Program-made: the position numbers and the translations under genes
DNA from: JABDEZ01 sp965276955
GTDB taxonomy: Bacteria > Bacteroidota > Bacteroidia > Chitinophagales > Chitinophagaceae
Assembly: GCA_965276955.1 (NCBI GenBank)
Contig: CBDIBP010000041.1
Span: 86,431 to 150,430, forward strand
Direction of reading: 5' to 3'
DNA length: 64,000 bases
The notes under the pieces: generated by a model
The model's input: the letters and a program-made list of their open reading frames with translations, nothing else
Databases searched by the model: none
Told to the model about the DNA's origin: nothing
Shown here: positions 39,037-50,613 of the stretch, piece after piece
How positions within the stretch are numbered: the first letter of the stretch is position 1
Layout of the letters: the number at the start of each line of letters is the position of its first letter

Positions 39037-40266
39037 ATGAATTTACCCTTCTTTATAGCGCGGCGGTACATGGTGAAACAAAAGGGTGGTTTTTCATCCT
39101 TTATCATCCGCATGGCTGTAGTGGCTACAGCGCTAAGCGTGGCGGTAATGTTGCTGGCCATAGCGTTTATCACGGGGTTCAAGTTTGCTGTGCGCGAAAA
39201 AATGTTCACCTTTTTAGGCAACGTACATATAGAGACCTACAACCCCAATCATTCAGCATCGCTAAGCCTCGACCCTATAAGTAACGATCCTGCATTGGTG
39301 AAGAACATTAAGAGTACACCTCATGTGCTGCAGGTATTCCCTTTCATACAACGACCCGCCATATTGCAGGCGCATGGCCAAATGGAAGGCCTGTTCCTAA
39401 AAGGCATAGACACGCAGTACCGCTTCTCCTCACAAATATCCTTTACCGGCAGCAAGCTCAGTTTCCCAGATACCACCTATTCCAGGCAAGTAGTGCTGTC
39501 GCAGACCACGGCTTCGCGGCTCAATGTGCAGGTGGGCGATAGTCTGCTGGTATATTTTCTGCAGCCCGGCGTGCGGGAGCCGCGCATCCGCAAGGTACAG
39601 GTATCCGGCCTGTTCCATACCGGTATGGATGAGCTGGATAAATATTATGGTATCATAGACATGCGCTTGCTGCAGCGGGTAAACAACTGGAAGCCCACCG
39701 ATATAAGTGGCTACCAGCTGGGGCTGGATAATGAACAATATGCAGATACGGTAGCCAATGGTATTTACGAACGGTATCTCAAGTCCCCGCTTACCACCTA
39801 TACTATACGAGACATTTATCCCAATATTTTCGACTGGCTCGACCTCCAGAATATTAACGGCCAGATCATTATCATCATCATGGCAATAGTGGCCATCATC
39901 AACCTGGCTACAGCGCTTATGATACTCATTATGGAGCAAACACGTATGCTGGGTATACTACAGGCGCTGGGTATGCGTATGGGTCGCTTGCAGCAGGTGT
40001 TCCTATACTATGCAGGCATCATAGCTGGTATTGGTATATTGGTAGGCAATGTGTTCGCATTCTTATTTTGCTGGCTACAGCAAAGGTTCGGGTTCCTTAC
40101 TTTGTCAGAAGATAGTTATTATATGAAGCAGGTGCCTGTACGTTTCTACTGGTGGCAGGTAGCGGTGGTAGATGTCGCAACACTTATATTGTGCATACTT
40201 TGTATGTGGCTGCCTGCGTTGTATATTCGCCGTATACGGCCGGCAAAAGTTTTACAGTTCAAATAG
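39037..40266 (+). CDS. LolC/LolE-like FtsX-family ABC transporter permease
   Basis: 409 residues with four hydrophobic segments: one near 25-50, then a large periplasmic domain, then three at about 275-300, 320-345 and 370-395, as in MacB/FtsX permeases. The N-terminal FFIARRYMVKQKGGFSSFI is typical of the LolC/E group, which extracts lipoproteins from the inner membrane with the LolD ATPase. No LolD gene is next to it, as is common in Bacteroidota. Substrate is inferred by similarity. Confidence 0.88.
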   Translation: MNLPFFIARRYMVKQKGGFSSFIIRMAVVATALSVAVMLLAIAFITGFKFAVREKMFTFLGNVHIETYNPNHSASLSLDPISNDPALVKNIKSTPHVLQVFPFIQRPAILQAHGQMEGLFLKGIDTQYRFSSQISFTGSKLSFPDTTYSRQVVLSQTTASRLNVQVGDSLLVYFLQPGVREPRIRKVQVSGLFHTGMDELDKYYGIIDMRLLQRVNNWKPTDISGYQLGLDNEQYADTVANGIYERYLKSPLTTYTIRDIYPNIFDWLDLQNINGQIIIIIMAIVAIINLATALMILIMEQTRMLGILQALGMRMGRLQQVFLYYAGIIAGIGILVGNVFAFLFCWLQQRFGFLTLSEDSYYMKQVPVRFYWWQVAVVDVATLILCILCMWLPALYIRRIRPAKVLQFK

Positions 40267-40290
40267 CCGTACGCTGAATCAACACTTATC

Positions 40291-41232
40291 TTGAATAATA
40301 CCGACATATACAAGCAGGCTTGCGCGCTACGGACAGATGTGCCCTTATTCCTGCAACCCTGGTGGCTCGATGCGGTGAGCCCTGGCTGGCAGGCTGCCGT
40401 GGTGCACAATGGCGATAAGCTCGCAGGCATATGGCCATATCCGGTAGAAAGCAGGCTGGGTGTACCGTTGCTGCGTACTCCGTTGCTCACCCCATACCAG
40501 GGCCCCTGCGTTTTTCCTCCGGCTGATATGAAGGAAAGCAAACGCGACAGTTTCGAACATGATACTATCACTCAGCTATTGCAGCAATTACCCAAAGCCC
40601 CCGTTTGGCACCTGGCAATGCCACCTGGCCTGAAACAGGCTGGGTTGTTCAGTAGCGCCGGGCTCGATATACAGGTAAAACAAACATTCCTGATAGATCT
40701 CCTCCAAAGCCAGGATACATTATTTGCCAACCTTAAGGATAGTATACGCCGCAATATTAAAACTGCAGCAAAAGAGATCAATATCATCAGCGATGTGTCC
40801 TGCCTGCCACAACTTTTCGCGTTCCAGAAAAACACCCTCGATAGCAAGCAAGTAGCCCAGGCGCATACCTTGCCTCATATGCAACAATTGATGGACGCCT
40901 GTATAGCTCATAACGCAGGTACCCTATGGGTAGCAAAAAAAGGTGATGAAGTGCTGGCCATAATATGGAATGTGTGGGATGATCAAGCATCTTACTATTT
41001 CATGGGCGCAAAAGATGCAGCGCAAAGCGATTTTATAGCTATGTCGGCGTTGCTGTGGCATGCCATTGTCGAAGCAAAAAAGCGCGGCAATGTCATATTT
41101 GACATGGAAGGCAGTATGGACCCCGGTGTAGAGCGGTTTTTTAGGGGTATGGCTGGCAAGCGGGAATTATATATGATCTTGAAAAAGAACACATCTCCAC
41201 TCTGGAAGTTGGTAAAAGCACTGCGTAAATGA
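40291..41232 (+). CDS. FemAB-like / BioF2-type GNAT acyltransferase
   Basis: 313 residues, starting with a TTG at 40291; no better ATG is near the beginning. Two GNAT-like halves are visible, with the second containing GTLWVAKKGDEVLAIIWNVWDDQASYYFMGA and AMSALLWHAIVEAKKRGNVIFDMEGSMDPGVERFFRGMAGK, as in FemX-like acetyltransferase_6 proteins. Such proteins add amino acids to wall or lipid acceptors, but the substrate here is unknown. 24 bp after the LolC/E-like gene, so possibly cotranscribed. Confidence 0.78.
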   Translation: MNNTDIYKQACALRTDVPLFLQPWWLDAVSPGWQAAVVHNGDKLAGIWPYPVESRLGVPLLRTPLLTPYQGPCVFPPADMKESKRDSFEHDTITQLLQQLPKAPVWHLAMPPGLKQAGLFSSAGLDIQVKQTFLIDLLQSQDTLFANLKDSIRRNIKTAAKEINIISDVSCLPQLFAFQKNTLDSKQVAQAHTLPHMQQLMDACIAHNAGTLWVAKKGDEVLAIIWNVWDDQASYYFMGAKDAAQSDFIAMSALLWHAIVEAKKRGNVIFDMEGSMDPGVERFFRGMAGKRELYMILKKNTSPLWKLVKALRK

Positions 41233-41353
41233 TCATATAATTAACAATATCAATTCTTTAGTATTTATTTCTTTCCACAACGTACTTTCAGTTTTTCCGA
41301 CATTTTGTCCCACAATGGGAGAATGGCAAATAATTTGACAACTGATATATAGC

Positions 41354-41983
41354 ATGTTTTTTAAAAAAAAGAGGACTATGAACGAAACCGCATTTGAAAA
41401 TCAGGATGCTGATAACCAAAATGCCGACAACTTGGCACAAAGCAATGACGCAGCACAGGAAACCATAACAGATAATGTGCAGGATGGCAGCAATGATGAT
41501 TTTGAAGGGGATGCCCAAAACGACCTGGAGAATGAAACAATAGGTAAACTGCAAGCAGAACTGCAGGAGGCAAAGGATAAATACCTGAGACTGGTAGCCG
41601 AATTTGACAATTTCAGAAGGCGCACAGCCAAAGAAAATGAGGAGACCAGGAAAACTGCGGGCAAAGAAGTGATAGAAGCCCTCTTGGTGGTGCTTGACGA
41701 TACCAACCGTGCTGCCCAGCAAATGGAAAAGTCTACTGATATGGAATCTATTAAAGAAGGTATATCATTAGTTTTCAATAAATTGCGCAATGTGTTGCAG
41801 CAGAAAGGACTAAAGGCTATGGAAGCCATTAACCAGCCTTTTGATGCCGACCTTCACGAAGCTATCACTGAGATACCAGCCCCAAGTGAGGACATGGTAG
41901 GAAAGGTAATAGCCGAAGTAGAACCAGGCTACTACCTGAAAGACAAGCTGATAAGACATGCTAAAGTAGTAGTAGGTAAATAA
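41354..41983 (+). CDS. grpE: nucleotide exchange factor GrpE
   Basis: 209 residues. Releases ADP from DnaK in the Hsp70 cycle. A low-complexity acidic N-terminus (Asn/Asp/Glu-rich, about 1-60) precedes the coiled coil (EAKDKYLRLVAEFDNFRRRTAKENEE) and the beta domain with GISLVFNKLRNVLQQKGL and PSEDMVGKVIAEVEPGYYLKDKLIRHAKVVVGK. The long acidic start is unusual but common in Bacteroidota. A second ATG at 41378 is possible. Followed by dnaJ; dnaK is not in the window. Confidence 0.96.
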   Translation: MFFKKKRTMNETAFENQDADNQNADNLAQSNDAAQETITDNVQDGSNDDFEGDAQNDLENETIGKLQAELQEAKDKYLRLVAEFDNFRRRTAKENEETRKTAGKEVIEALLVVLDDTNRAAQQMEKSTDMESIKEGISLVFNKLRNVLQQKGLKAMEAINQPFDADLHEAITEIPAPSEDMVGKVIAEVEPGYYLKDKLIRHAKVVVGK

Positions 41984-42060
41984 AGGGATAATGTTCCAGG
42001 AGGGTGGGGTTTACCTCAGCCTGTAGATACAATTTTGAATTTTTATTTTGATCTGACCAG

Positions 42061-43239
42061 ATGGCAAAAAGAGATTATTATGAGGTGCTGGGTGTGGCAC
42101 GTGGGGCCAGTGCCGATGAATTGAAAAAATCCTACCGCAAGGTAGCTATGCAATACCACCCCGATCGTAATGAAGGGGATAAAGCTGCTGAAGAGAAATT
42201 TAAGGAAGCAGCTGAGGCATACGATGTGCTGAGCAACCCGGATAAGCGTGCCCAGTACGATCGTTTTGGGCATGCCGGTGTAGGCAGCAGTGCCGCCAGT
42301 GGTGGCCAGGGTGGTCCCGGCGGCATGCGTATGGAAGACATCTTCTCCAATTTTGGAGATGTGTTTGGCGATGATGTGTTTGGCAGTTTCTTTGGCGGCG
42401 GTGGCCGGCAGGGTGGTGGTAGCCGTGGGCGCGGCACACGTGGTGCCAATCTGCGTGTGAAACTGAAAATGGACTATGGCGAAGTAGCTAACGGCGCCAA
42501 CAAGAAGATAAAAGTAAAAAAACATATAGTCTGCAATGTGTGCGATGGCAGCGGTGCCAAAGACAAAAGCGCTATAAACACCTGCGGCACTTGTGGCGGC
42601 AGTGGTCAGGTGCGCCGGGTGCAAAATACCTTCCTGGGCCAGATGCAGACCGTTACCACATGCCCCACCTGTCATGGTGAGGGGCTTACTATTACTGCTA
42701 AATGTGGCAATTGTAAAGGCGAAGGCCGTGTATTTGGTGAAGAAACACTGAGCCTGGATATACCGGCAGGTGTGCAGGATGGTATGCAGCTGAGCATGAG
42801 CGGTAAAGGCAATGCTGGCGAGAGGGGAGGCCCTTCAGGCGATCTGCTGATGGTAATAGAGGAAGAAAAACATCCGTTGCTCAAGCGCCACGAATTAGAT
42901 GTGGTGTTCCAGCTGCACGTCTCCTTCCCCGATGCTGTTCTGGGTACCAATGTAGAGGTGCCTACCATAGATGGTAAGGCCAAGATAAAGATACCTGCGG
43001 GTACCCAAAGCGGCCGCGTATTCAGGCTTAAAGGCAAGGGCTTCCCTGCATTCCAGTCATACGAAAAGGGTGATGAGCTGATAGAAGTGAACGTATGGTC
43101 CCCGCAGAACCTGAATACAGAGGAGCGCGACCTTATGGAGAAACTAAAGAACTCTCCCAACTTCAAACCTGCCCCTAATGCAGAAACAGAAAAAGAGAAA
43201 GGTTTTTTTGACAGGATAAAAGACGCTTTCGGCGGATAA
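42061..43239 (+). CDS. dnaJ: Hsp40 co-chaperone DnaJ
   Basis: 392 residues. J domain (1-70) with the HPD motif in YHPDRN, a Gly/Phe-rich region (75-130, with GFGDVFG-like runs and GGGGRQGGG), a zinc-binding domain with four CxxCxGxG repeats (CNVCDGSG, CGTCGGSG, CPTCHGEG, CGNCKGEG) and two C-terminal substrate-binding domains. It delivers unfolded substrates to DnaK and stimulates its ATPase. 77 bp after grpE with no terminator between. Confidence 0.97.
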   Translation: MAKRDYYEVLGVARGASADELKKSYRKVAMQYHPDRNEGDKAAEEKFKEAAEAYDVLSNPDKRAQYDRFGHAGVGSSAASGGQGGPGGMRMEDIFSNFGDVFGDDVFGSFFGGGGRQGGGSRGRGTRGANLRVKLKMDYGEVANGANKKIKVKKHIVCNVCDGSGAKDKSAINTCGTCGGSGQVRRVQNTFLGQMQTVTTCPTCHGEGLTITAKCGNCKGEGRVFGEETLSLDIPAGVQDGMQLSMSGKGNAGERGGPSGDLLMVIEEEKHPLLKRHELDVVFQLHVSFPDAVLGTNVEVPTIDGKAKIKIPAGTQSGRVFRLKGKGFPAFQSYEKGDELIEVNVWSPQNLNTEERDLMEKLKNSPNFKPAPNAETEKEKGFFDRIKDAFGG

Positions 43240-43264
43240 TATTTTCAGACCATATAAATACTTG

Positions 43265-43294
43265 GCCCACATCCCAAAAGATGTGGGCTTTTTT
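43265..43294 (+). terminator. intrinsic terminator after dnaJ
   Basis: GCCCACATC pairs with GATGTGGGC over a 6-base loop and is followed by six Ts, 26 bases past the dnaJ stop. Confidence 0.9.
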
Positions 43295-43570
43295 ATTCTG
43301 GAGCCTCTTCCCTTTATGTAATTAATTTTAATTGAATAATTATGCCATGCATATTAATTAAAAAGTTATTTTTTACTTATTAAAATACAATGTGAAAAAT
43401 ATCTGCCTAACGCCTATATCTTTACGCCGGATGTAATATCACTTCGTCCTGTTTATATTCGTTAGCCCTAAAACCGGTTCGTCCACATTAACACCCATGT
43501 TCGTCCACATTTCAAAAATTAGCACCCTTTTATTGAATATTATTACACCCTGCGCCACAAAAAAAGCATT
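43295..43570 (+). promoter_or_regulatory. upstream region of the large T9SS gene, with weak promoter and direct repeat
   Basis: TATCTTTA (43417-43424) fits a -7 box, but its upstream TTG is missing. Then two identical 13-mers GTTCGTCCACATT at 43477-43489 and 43499-43511 lie 22 bp apart, so on the same DNA face. No other gene is seen here. Confidence 0.5.
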
Positions 43571-46500
43571 ATGAAGAAAATAAATAAGCTTTATTACCAT
43601 ATGAGAACATCGCGTGTATTTTTTACGCACTTCAAAGTAGCGTGTGCCAGTGTCATGTTATTTGTGCTGTGTACTTTGGCCTTGCCGTCCTATGCTGCGC
43701 TGCCTGCAGGCACCTACACTATAGACCCATCGGGCAGTGCTACGGCCACCAACTACTTAACACTTACCTCTGCTATCTCTGATATGACATCCGGCACGCG
43801 TGCCGATGGCGGTACCGTCAATGGCCCGGGTATCAGCGGTGCAGTTATTTTTGAGCTCGCCAGTGGTTACACCAGCGCCTCAGAGGCCTTCCCGCTCACA
43901 TTCACAAGTATCACCGGTGCCAGCGCTGCCAGCACTGTTACGGTGCGCCCGGCGGCGGCAGTGGCAGTGGCTTCTGCGCTTACTATCACCGCTGCCAGCT
44001 TGCCTGGTACAGTGGTATTCAGCGGTGCCAGGTACGTGTATATCGATGGCCGCCCCGGCGGCACAGGCACCAGCCAGTACCTCACCATTGCCAACACCAA
44101 TACCAGCTCCTCTGCCATTGGCTACCTGAGCGATGCTGTATACAATACGGTCTCTTATTGTACAGTTACCGGTGTTGCTACATCTGCTACAGTTGGTATT
44201 GTTAACTTCGGTACGGGCGCCTCTACCGGCAACAGCTACAATAAAATAACCAATTGCGACATACGCGATGGCGCAACAACACCTGCTACTGGCATATACT
44301 CTTTAGGTTCAGCAGGTGTGCCTAACACAAATGATACCATAGCTAATTGCAATATATATAATTTCTTTGCTATTGCAACTACGTACGGAATTAATATAGA
44401 TAGTTATAACAGCGCCTGGTATGTAAATGGAGATCACCTATACCAAACTGCTAATCGTACCACTAATAACAGCAGCATGTACATGATCTACATAAGCAAT
44501 AGTGATGGACATATTATATCTAACAACGTTGTGGGCTATGCCAATGCCGCAGGTACGGGCACATTCACGTTAACCAGTGCCGGATCCACTTCTGTTCTGT
44601 TTGGTATCTACTCCGCAGCTGGTAGTGGCAACACGTTATCGGTCCAGGGTAATAACATTGGGGGCATCACATTGTCGACCGGTTATTTTGGCCTTGCAAT
44701 GGCGGGCATTTATATCACATCAGGCAACGCTAATATAGGTAATATAACGGGCAATAATATCGGGTCAACCACCAGCACCGGTTCTTTGACCCTTCATGCT
44801 GCATCTGGCGCCTCCCTTGCGGGTATTTATTGCAATAGCTCTAACATAGGTAACATACAGAATAACACTATAAGTGGGCTCAGCAACATCCCGTATTCCC
44901 CTACATATGCCTCTAACACCTATGGCATATACTGGGGCAATGGCGCTTATAGCTTCACTTGCAGCAACAATACAGTAGGTAGCAGCACTGCAAATAGTAT
45001 AGCGGATGGCGATCCGCTTGGTACTACCACAGGCAAATCTATTGTCATCGGGATAGGTGTAAGTACTGTTCCCTATATATGTGTTATCTCCAATAATACT
45101 GTCCAGAACATGGGCTCTTTCGGGCCACTCTACCAGTGCTTTACAGGGAATAATGACATATGCTTTTGGAGCTACTAACCCATATGTGACCATTACCGGC
45201 AATACGGTTCAAAACCTTAAATGTGCTGGCACTCAGGTCGGTTACAATAATGGTGGTTCTTTATCAGGCATTGTTTTCGGCCTGGGCAACAATGGTATCG
45301 TCAGCGGCAATACCATACACGACCTCTCATCTACAGCTACAGGTACCGGCAACTACGCTGTTAACGGCATATTTTTGTCCAGTGCCAACGCTAATAATAC
45401 ACGCATCTCCAAAAACGTCATTTACAACCTCAGCAATGCGGGCACTGGTACCGCTGTGAACGCACCTCCATTAGTAGCAGGCATATATGTATATAACCAG
45501 GGCACATCCGATACCATTGATAATAACATGATATCGCTGGGAAATGCGCAGACCACAAATACTACTTTCGCAGGTCTGCTCCTGTACAATGCTCCCGCAC
45601 ATTATGTGTATAACAATACAGTGAATATAACAGGTACGGTCACGTCTGGTGCGCTGGCCAGTATGTGTTTGAACAGGGGCAACCTTGCTAATAGTTATAC
45701 AGGTACTGTTGATATACGGAACAATATATTTACCAATACCCGCACAGGGGGCACCGGCAAGCATTATGCTATCACCAATGCCTACAATATTGCCGGGGTC
45801 ACGGGTTGGGGCGCTAATAGCAGCAACTATAATGTACTTAACGCGGCCAGCGGTACTGTAGGCTACTGGGGGGCCACCAGCACAGCCCAGGCATTCAGTG
45901 CCTGGCAGAGCATTTCTGCCGGCGACGGCAGTTCCCTCTCGGGTATCACCGTTACGTATGTCAATTCAGCAAGCGACCTGCACCTCAACATGGGCACCAC
46001 ACCTACCGCGCTGGAGTCGGGCGGTACCAACATATCAGCATCAGTTAGTACTGATATCGATGGCCAGCAGCGTCCTGGTCCTGTAGCATCGGTCAACGGG
46101 GGGGCGATAGCTTATGACCTCGGTGCCGATGAATTTGATGGTGTACCACTCGATGTGGTGGCGCCTGTCATCAGCTATACAGCTTTGACCAATACCGCAT
46201 CTACGGCCAACAGGGCCACCACTTCATTTGCTACCATTACCGATGCGGTTAGCGGTGTGGCCACAGCAAGCGGCAGCAGACCGCGTTTGTACTATAAACT
46301 AAGCACCGACAACAATACGTTTGGCGGCAATACCAGCACCGACAATGGCTGGAAATGGGTAGCGGCCACCGGCACTGCCTCGCCATTCAACTTTACTATC
46401 GATTATAGCATTATCAACGGCGGCACAGTAAGTGCCGGCAATACCATTCAGTATTTTGTGGCGGCGCAAGACCTGGCGGCTACGCCAAATGTGGGTGCCA

Positions 46501-49500
46501 ACCCTTCTGCGGGCTTTGCAGGCACATCAGTTAGCAATATCACCAGTGCGCCGTCCAGCCCCAATAGTTATGCCATAGTAGCTGCATCATTATCTACTGC
46601 CATCAGCGTAGGCACAGGGCAAGCATACACTTCACTTACCGGTTCGGCCGGCCTGTTCAATGCCATCAACACATCAGGCTTATCGGGCAATACCACGGTA
46701 AATATCACCAGCGACCTTTCGGAAGATGGCACCACGGCTTTGACCTCTGCGGGTATGAATGGATACACGGTTACCATACAGCCTGATGCAGCTACTCTGC
46801 ACATTATAAATGCCAGTGGCAACTTGTCCACAGCAATGCTGCGTTTCGACGGAGCCAGCAATGCAACTGTAGATGGCCGCAGTGGCGGCAGCGGGCAATA
46901 CCTGCAAATCGTCAATACCAATACTACTCCTGCCAGTTGCCAGCCTGCAGTTACAGTACTCAATGGGGCTACCGGTATCACCATCCGCAATTGTATCATA
47001 GAGACCAACGCCAGCGTTACTACTACTGCTACAGTGCTTATGGGCGCGGGTGCCAATACCCTGGTCCTGGCGGGCAATGATATACGTGCCGCAGTAGGTA
47101 CCCCCGGCACCGCCGGTGTGCCTGCCAATGCTATATATAGCAACAATGTGCTCAATAGCATTACCGTGGGTGGCAGTACGGCTGCCGATGGTAATAATAT
47201 CTACGATTTTACAAACTATGGTGTAGGTATGGTCAGCATAGCTAATAGTGCTGTCATCCGCTACAACAATTTGTACCAGACGGCCGGCCGGGGCTCCATA
47301 TATTTCATTTACGTTAACGTTGGCAGTTATCACAACATCAGTAACAATAATATTTACCAGACAGGAGCTGCCAATACCAGTACGGTTTATGGCATCATTA
47401 TCGCTGGCTCGGGTTCGGGCTTTGTGGTCAGCAACAATAGTATAGGCGGCTCTACCCCCACCCGCAGTGGTTCAGCCATGGCTATGGGCAATAACGTGTA
47501 CGGTATTTATATCCAGGCTAACGGTTATAGTGCTTACAATACTATATCCAGCAATACCATTTCCAATATCACTACCACTGGGGTTACTAATGGTATACTT
47601 TGTTATGGCAATGTGAATATTACCGGCAACATCATAGGCGGTGGTAGTGCAGCATCAGATACTATACAATCCGGGAATACCATCAACATGGTAAGCTATG
47701 CAGGTACAGGTACTGCCAATATCTTCGGCAATACCATTAGTAATGGTGCGGTATATTCCGCATTCCCGGTTGAAGGGATATACTTCAGCGGTACTTATGC
47801 TACAGTTAACATCAGGAACAACCAGATACATGATCTGAAAAGCAATACTACAACTGGTCCGTGGGAGACAGGCATATATTCAGGAAGCGCTCTCACATCT
47901 GCATCCGTCATCGACAGTAATTCCATTTATAATTTGATTAGTTCATATACTGGCACTACAACCTTAGCTGTAGTAGTGGGTATGTATTTCAATAGCGCAT
48001 TAAATGGTGCTGTTATTAGCAGGAATAAGATATATGGACTACAGACCTATAGCCCCGCTACAGGTGTCATTGGGCCAAACACAATAGGCATATATATGTT
48101 AGCTAACGCCAACAATGGTGTCTTTGTTAATAACCAGATATCGTTAGGTAGCGTTACAGGTCCGGACTGTGTGGTGCTCGGCATCTGCGACTTTGCAAAT
48201 GGCAACAATAAATATGAGTATAACAACATTGAGGTCACCGGGTCTATGACCGGCAACAACGATAGCTATTGCTACTATTTTAATGCTTCCGGTAGGCCTC
48301 TGCTGCGCAACAATGTGCTGTACAATGGTCGCACTACTACAGGCACAGGTGGGCAATATGCTATAGGGTTAAATGCTACAACCTGGACATCTGCGTCAAG
48401 TAACTATAATTTATTTGTAGTTCCTACCCTGGCCAATACTTGTTTGTATGGAACTGGCGTACCGCAAACACTCGCTGCCTGGCAGGCAGCCGGTCACGGC
48501 GATGCTAATTCTTCGGTGCAGACAACAACGACCCTCCCCGCATCTTCTTTCTTTACTGCCGATGCAAGTGCTGATCTCAGCACGGCTTCTGCTTATCAAA
48601 GCTATGTCCGTAGCAAGGCTACACCCGTTACAGAGGTGACCACTGATTACAGTGCTACTTCCAGGAGCGGTACAAAGCCATCAATAGGCGCATTCGAATA
48701 CCTGCCTATTACCTGGAACGGTAACGGTACCACATGGACCACAGGCAGCAACTGGACCGGTGGAGCAACGCCAGGTTCCGCAGATTCTTTAGTGATACCA
48801 GGCGGCCTTGCCAACTATCCTATACTTACTACCACCCAGTCATTGGGCAGTATCAGCATCCAGAGCGGTGGTTCGGTAACCCTCAACGGCGGCGACCTGC
48901 AGGTGAATGGTACCTTTATTAACAATGGTACCGTAAGCGGCAGCAACAAGATAAGCCTTAATGGCAGCAGCGCACAAACCATAGCGGGCACCACTGGTAC
49001 CACCAGCAACCTTGAACTGAACAATAGCGCGGGCGCTACTATAACTGCAGCTAACAAGCTAAATATTACCGGTACCCTCACATCTACCAGTGGCGCCCTT
49101 ACTACCAATGGCGGTCTGTACCTGAAGAGTATATCTAATACCAGCACAGGGCGCATAGCAGCAGGCAGCGGCAGCATCAGCGGCAATGTGAACATTGAGC
49201 GCTACGTACCCGGCCAGCGTGGCTACGCCATGATGGGGCATCCATACACCAGCAATATAGACCTCAGCCAGCTGAGCGCTTATTTAGATATTACAGGCAT
49301 CAGCGGTGGCTCTACTTGTCAGGGTACATCGCCTTCTGTATTCACCTACACCCCGGGTGCAGGTGCGTATGTCGGCGTCACAAATGGTGCGGGTGCATTC
49401 CCGGCAGCAGCTGCGGGTGCCACACATCCTAACGGATTGCTTGTATTTTTAAGAGGCGCTAAAGGCGAGGGTTGCAACACACGCAATAGCTATACCCCAT

Positions 49501-50561
49501 CGGTGGTCACTTTCACTACTACCGCCCCTGTTAATCAAGGTACCATAACGCAGACGGTACCTGCCAATGGCTGGAACATGATATCCAACCCCTACCCATC
49601 GCAGATAGTGCTGAGTGGTATCACGGTAAGCGGTGGTACTATCGATGCTTATAAGACCGTGAACCCGGCAGGCCAGTTCATCAACGTGTACACCAACGGT
49701 ACGGCTTATGCAGATGCGCCCACCACCACAGTGATACCTATCAACGGTGCATTCTTGGCGCACAATTCAAGCACTACTAATGATGCTGTGCTCACCTTTA
49801 CAGAAGCTACTGCGGAAACAAGTGCTGCGCCTGCTACCACCTTGTTCAAGACCACCAGCCTGTACCCAACGCTGGAACTGGGCATGAGCTACGGCGGTAA
49901 TATGTGGGACAACTGGAGACTGCAAATGAAGCCACAGACCGGTAATGCCGCTGGGGATGCCGGCGACCTGGGCAAAATAAGCAATGCGCAGTTGGATATG
50001 TACTCGTTATCAGCCGATGGTAAGCAAATGAACCTGGATGCACGCGATGCGGACAGCATAGCCGATGGTGCCATAATAGCGCTGGGCTTGCGTTCTGCTC
50101 CACAGGCCAATTATACACTTACGGTGAACGAGAACACCTTGCCTGCCAGCAAAGTGGTGTACCTGCACGATAAGTATACGAACACCTTGGTACAGCTGAC
50201 CAATGGTGCCAGCTATCCCGTAACGGTAGATGCTAATGCGGCCAGCCAGGGCGATAACAGGCTGGAACTATTGTTCAACAATGTGAATAACACCACAGGT
50301 GTAGGAAATGTGACGGGTGCAGTGGGCCATATACAAATAGCCCCCAACCCGGCCAGCAATAGCATCACATTATCATACCCTACTATTTTCACAGGCGGCA
50401 AGGCCATCACTATCGTTAATGCTATAGGCCAGGTGGTAATGAGTGTGAATAGCAGCGATCGCATAGTGAACGTGGACATCAGCGCACTGGCAAGCGGTAT
50501 ATACCTGGTGAAGACTACTACAGGCGATAACACCGCGACCGGCAAATTCATCAAGTACTAA
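43571..50561 (+). pseudogene. very large T9SS-secreted parallel-beta-helix protein, split by a frameshift
   Basis: Two open frames (43571-45178 and a frame running to 50561) join at about 45140: the first ends NNTVQNMGSFGPLYQ then goes astray, and one base on the second reads ALQGIMTYAFGATNPYVTITGNTVQN in the same repeat style. Together they make about 2330 residues. An N-terminal signal peptide ends around SYAALPAG. Many short turns such as NNTISGLSN, GNTIHDLSS and NNQIHDLKS mark a right-handed parallel beta helix, in two related blocks. C-terminal parts include an Ig-like domain, a WNGNGTTWTTGSNW module, and a type A sorting domain (IQIAPNPASNSITLSYP to the end). An adhesin-like surface role is inferred. 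One base break makes it formally broken. Confidence 0.8.
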
Positions 50562-50580
50562 TACGCACCCCACTACTCCA

Positions 50581-50613
50581 AAGAACCCACACTTTGAAGT
50601 GCGGGCTCTTTTT
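50581..50613 (+). terminator. intrinsic terminator after the large T9SS gene
   Basis: AAGAACCCACACTT pairs with AAGTGCGGGCTCTT (two mismatches) over a 2-base loop, followed by Ts, 20 bases after the stop. Confidence 0.8.
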
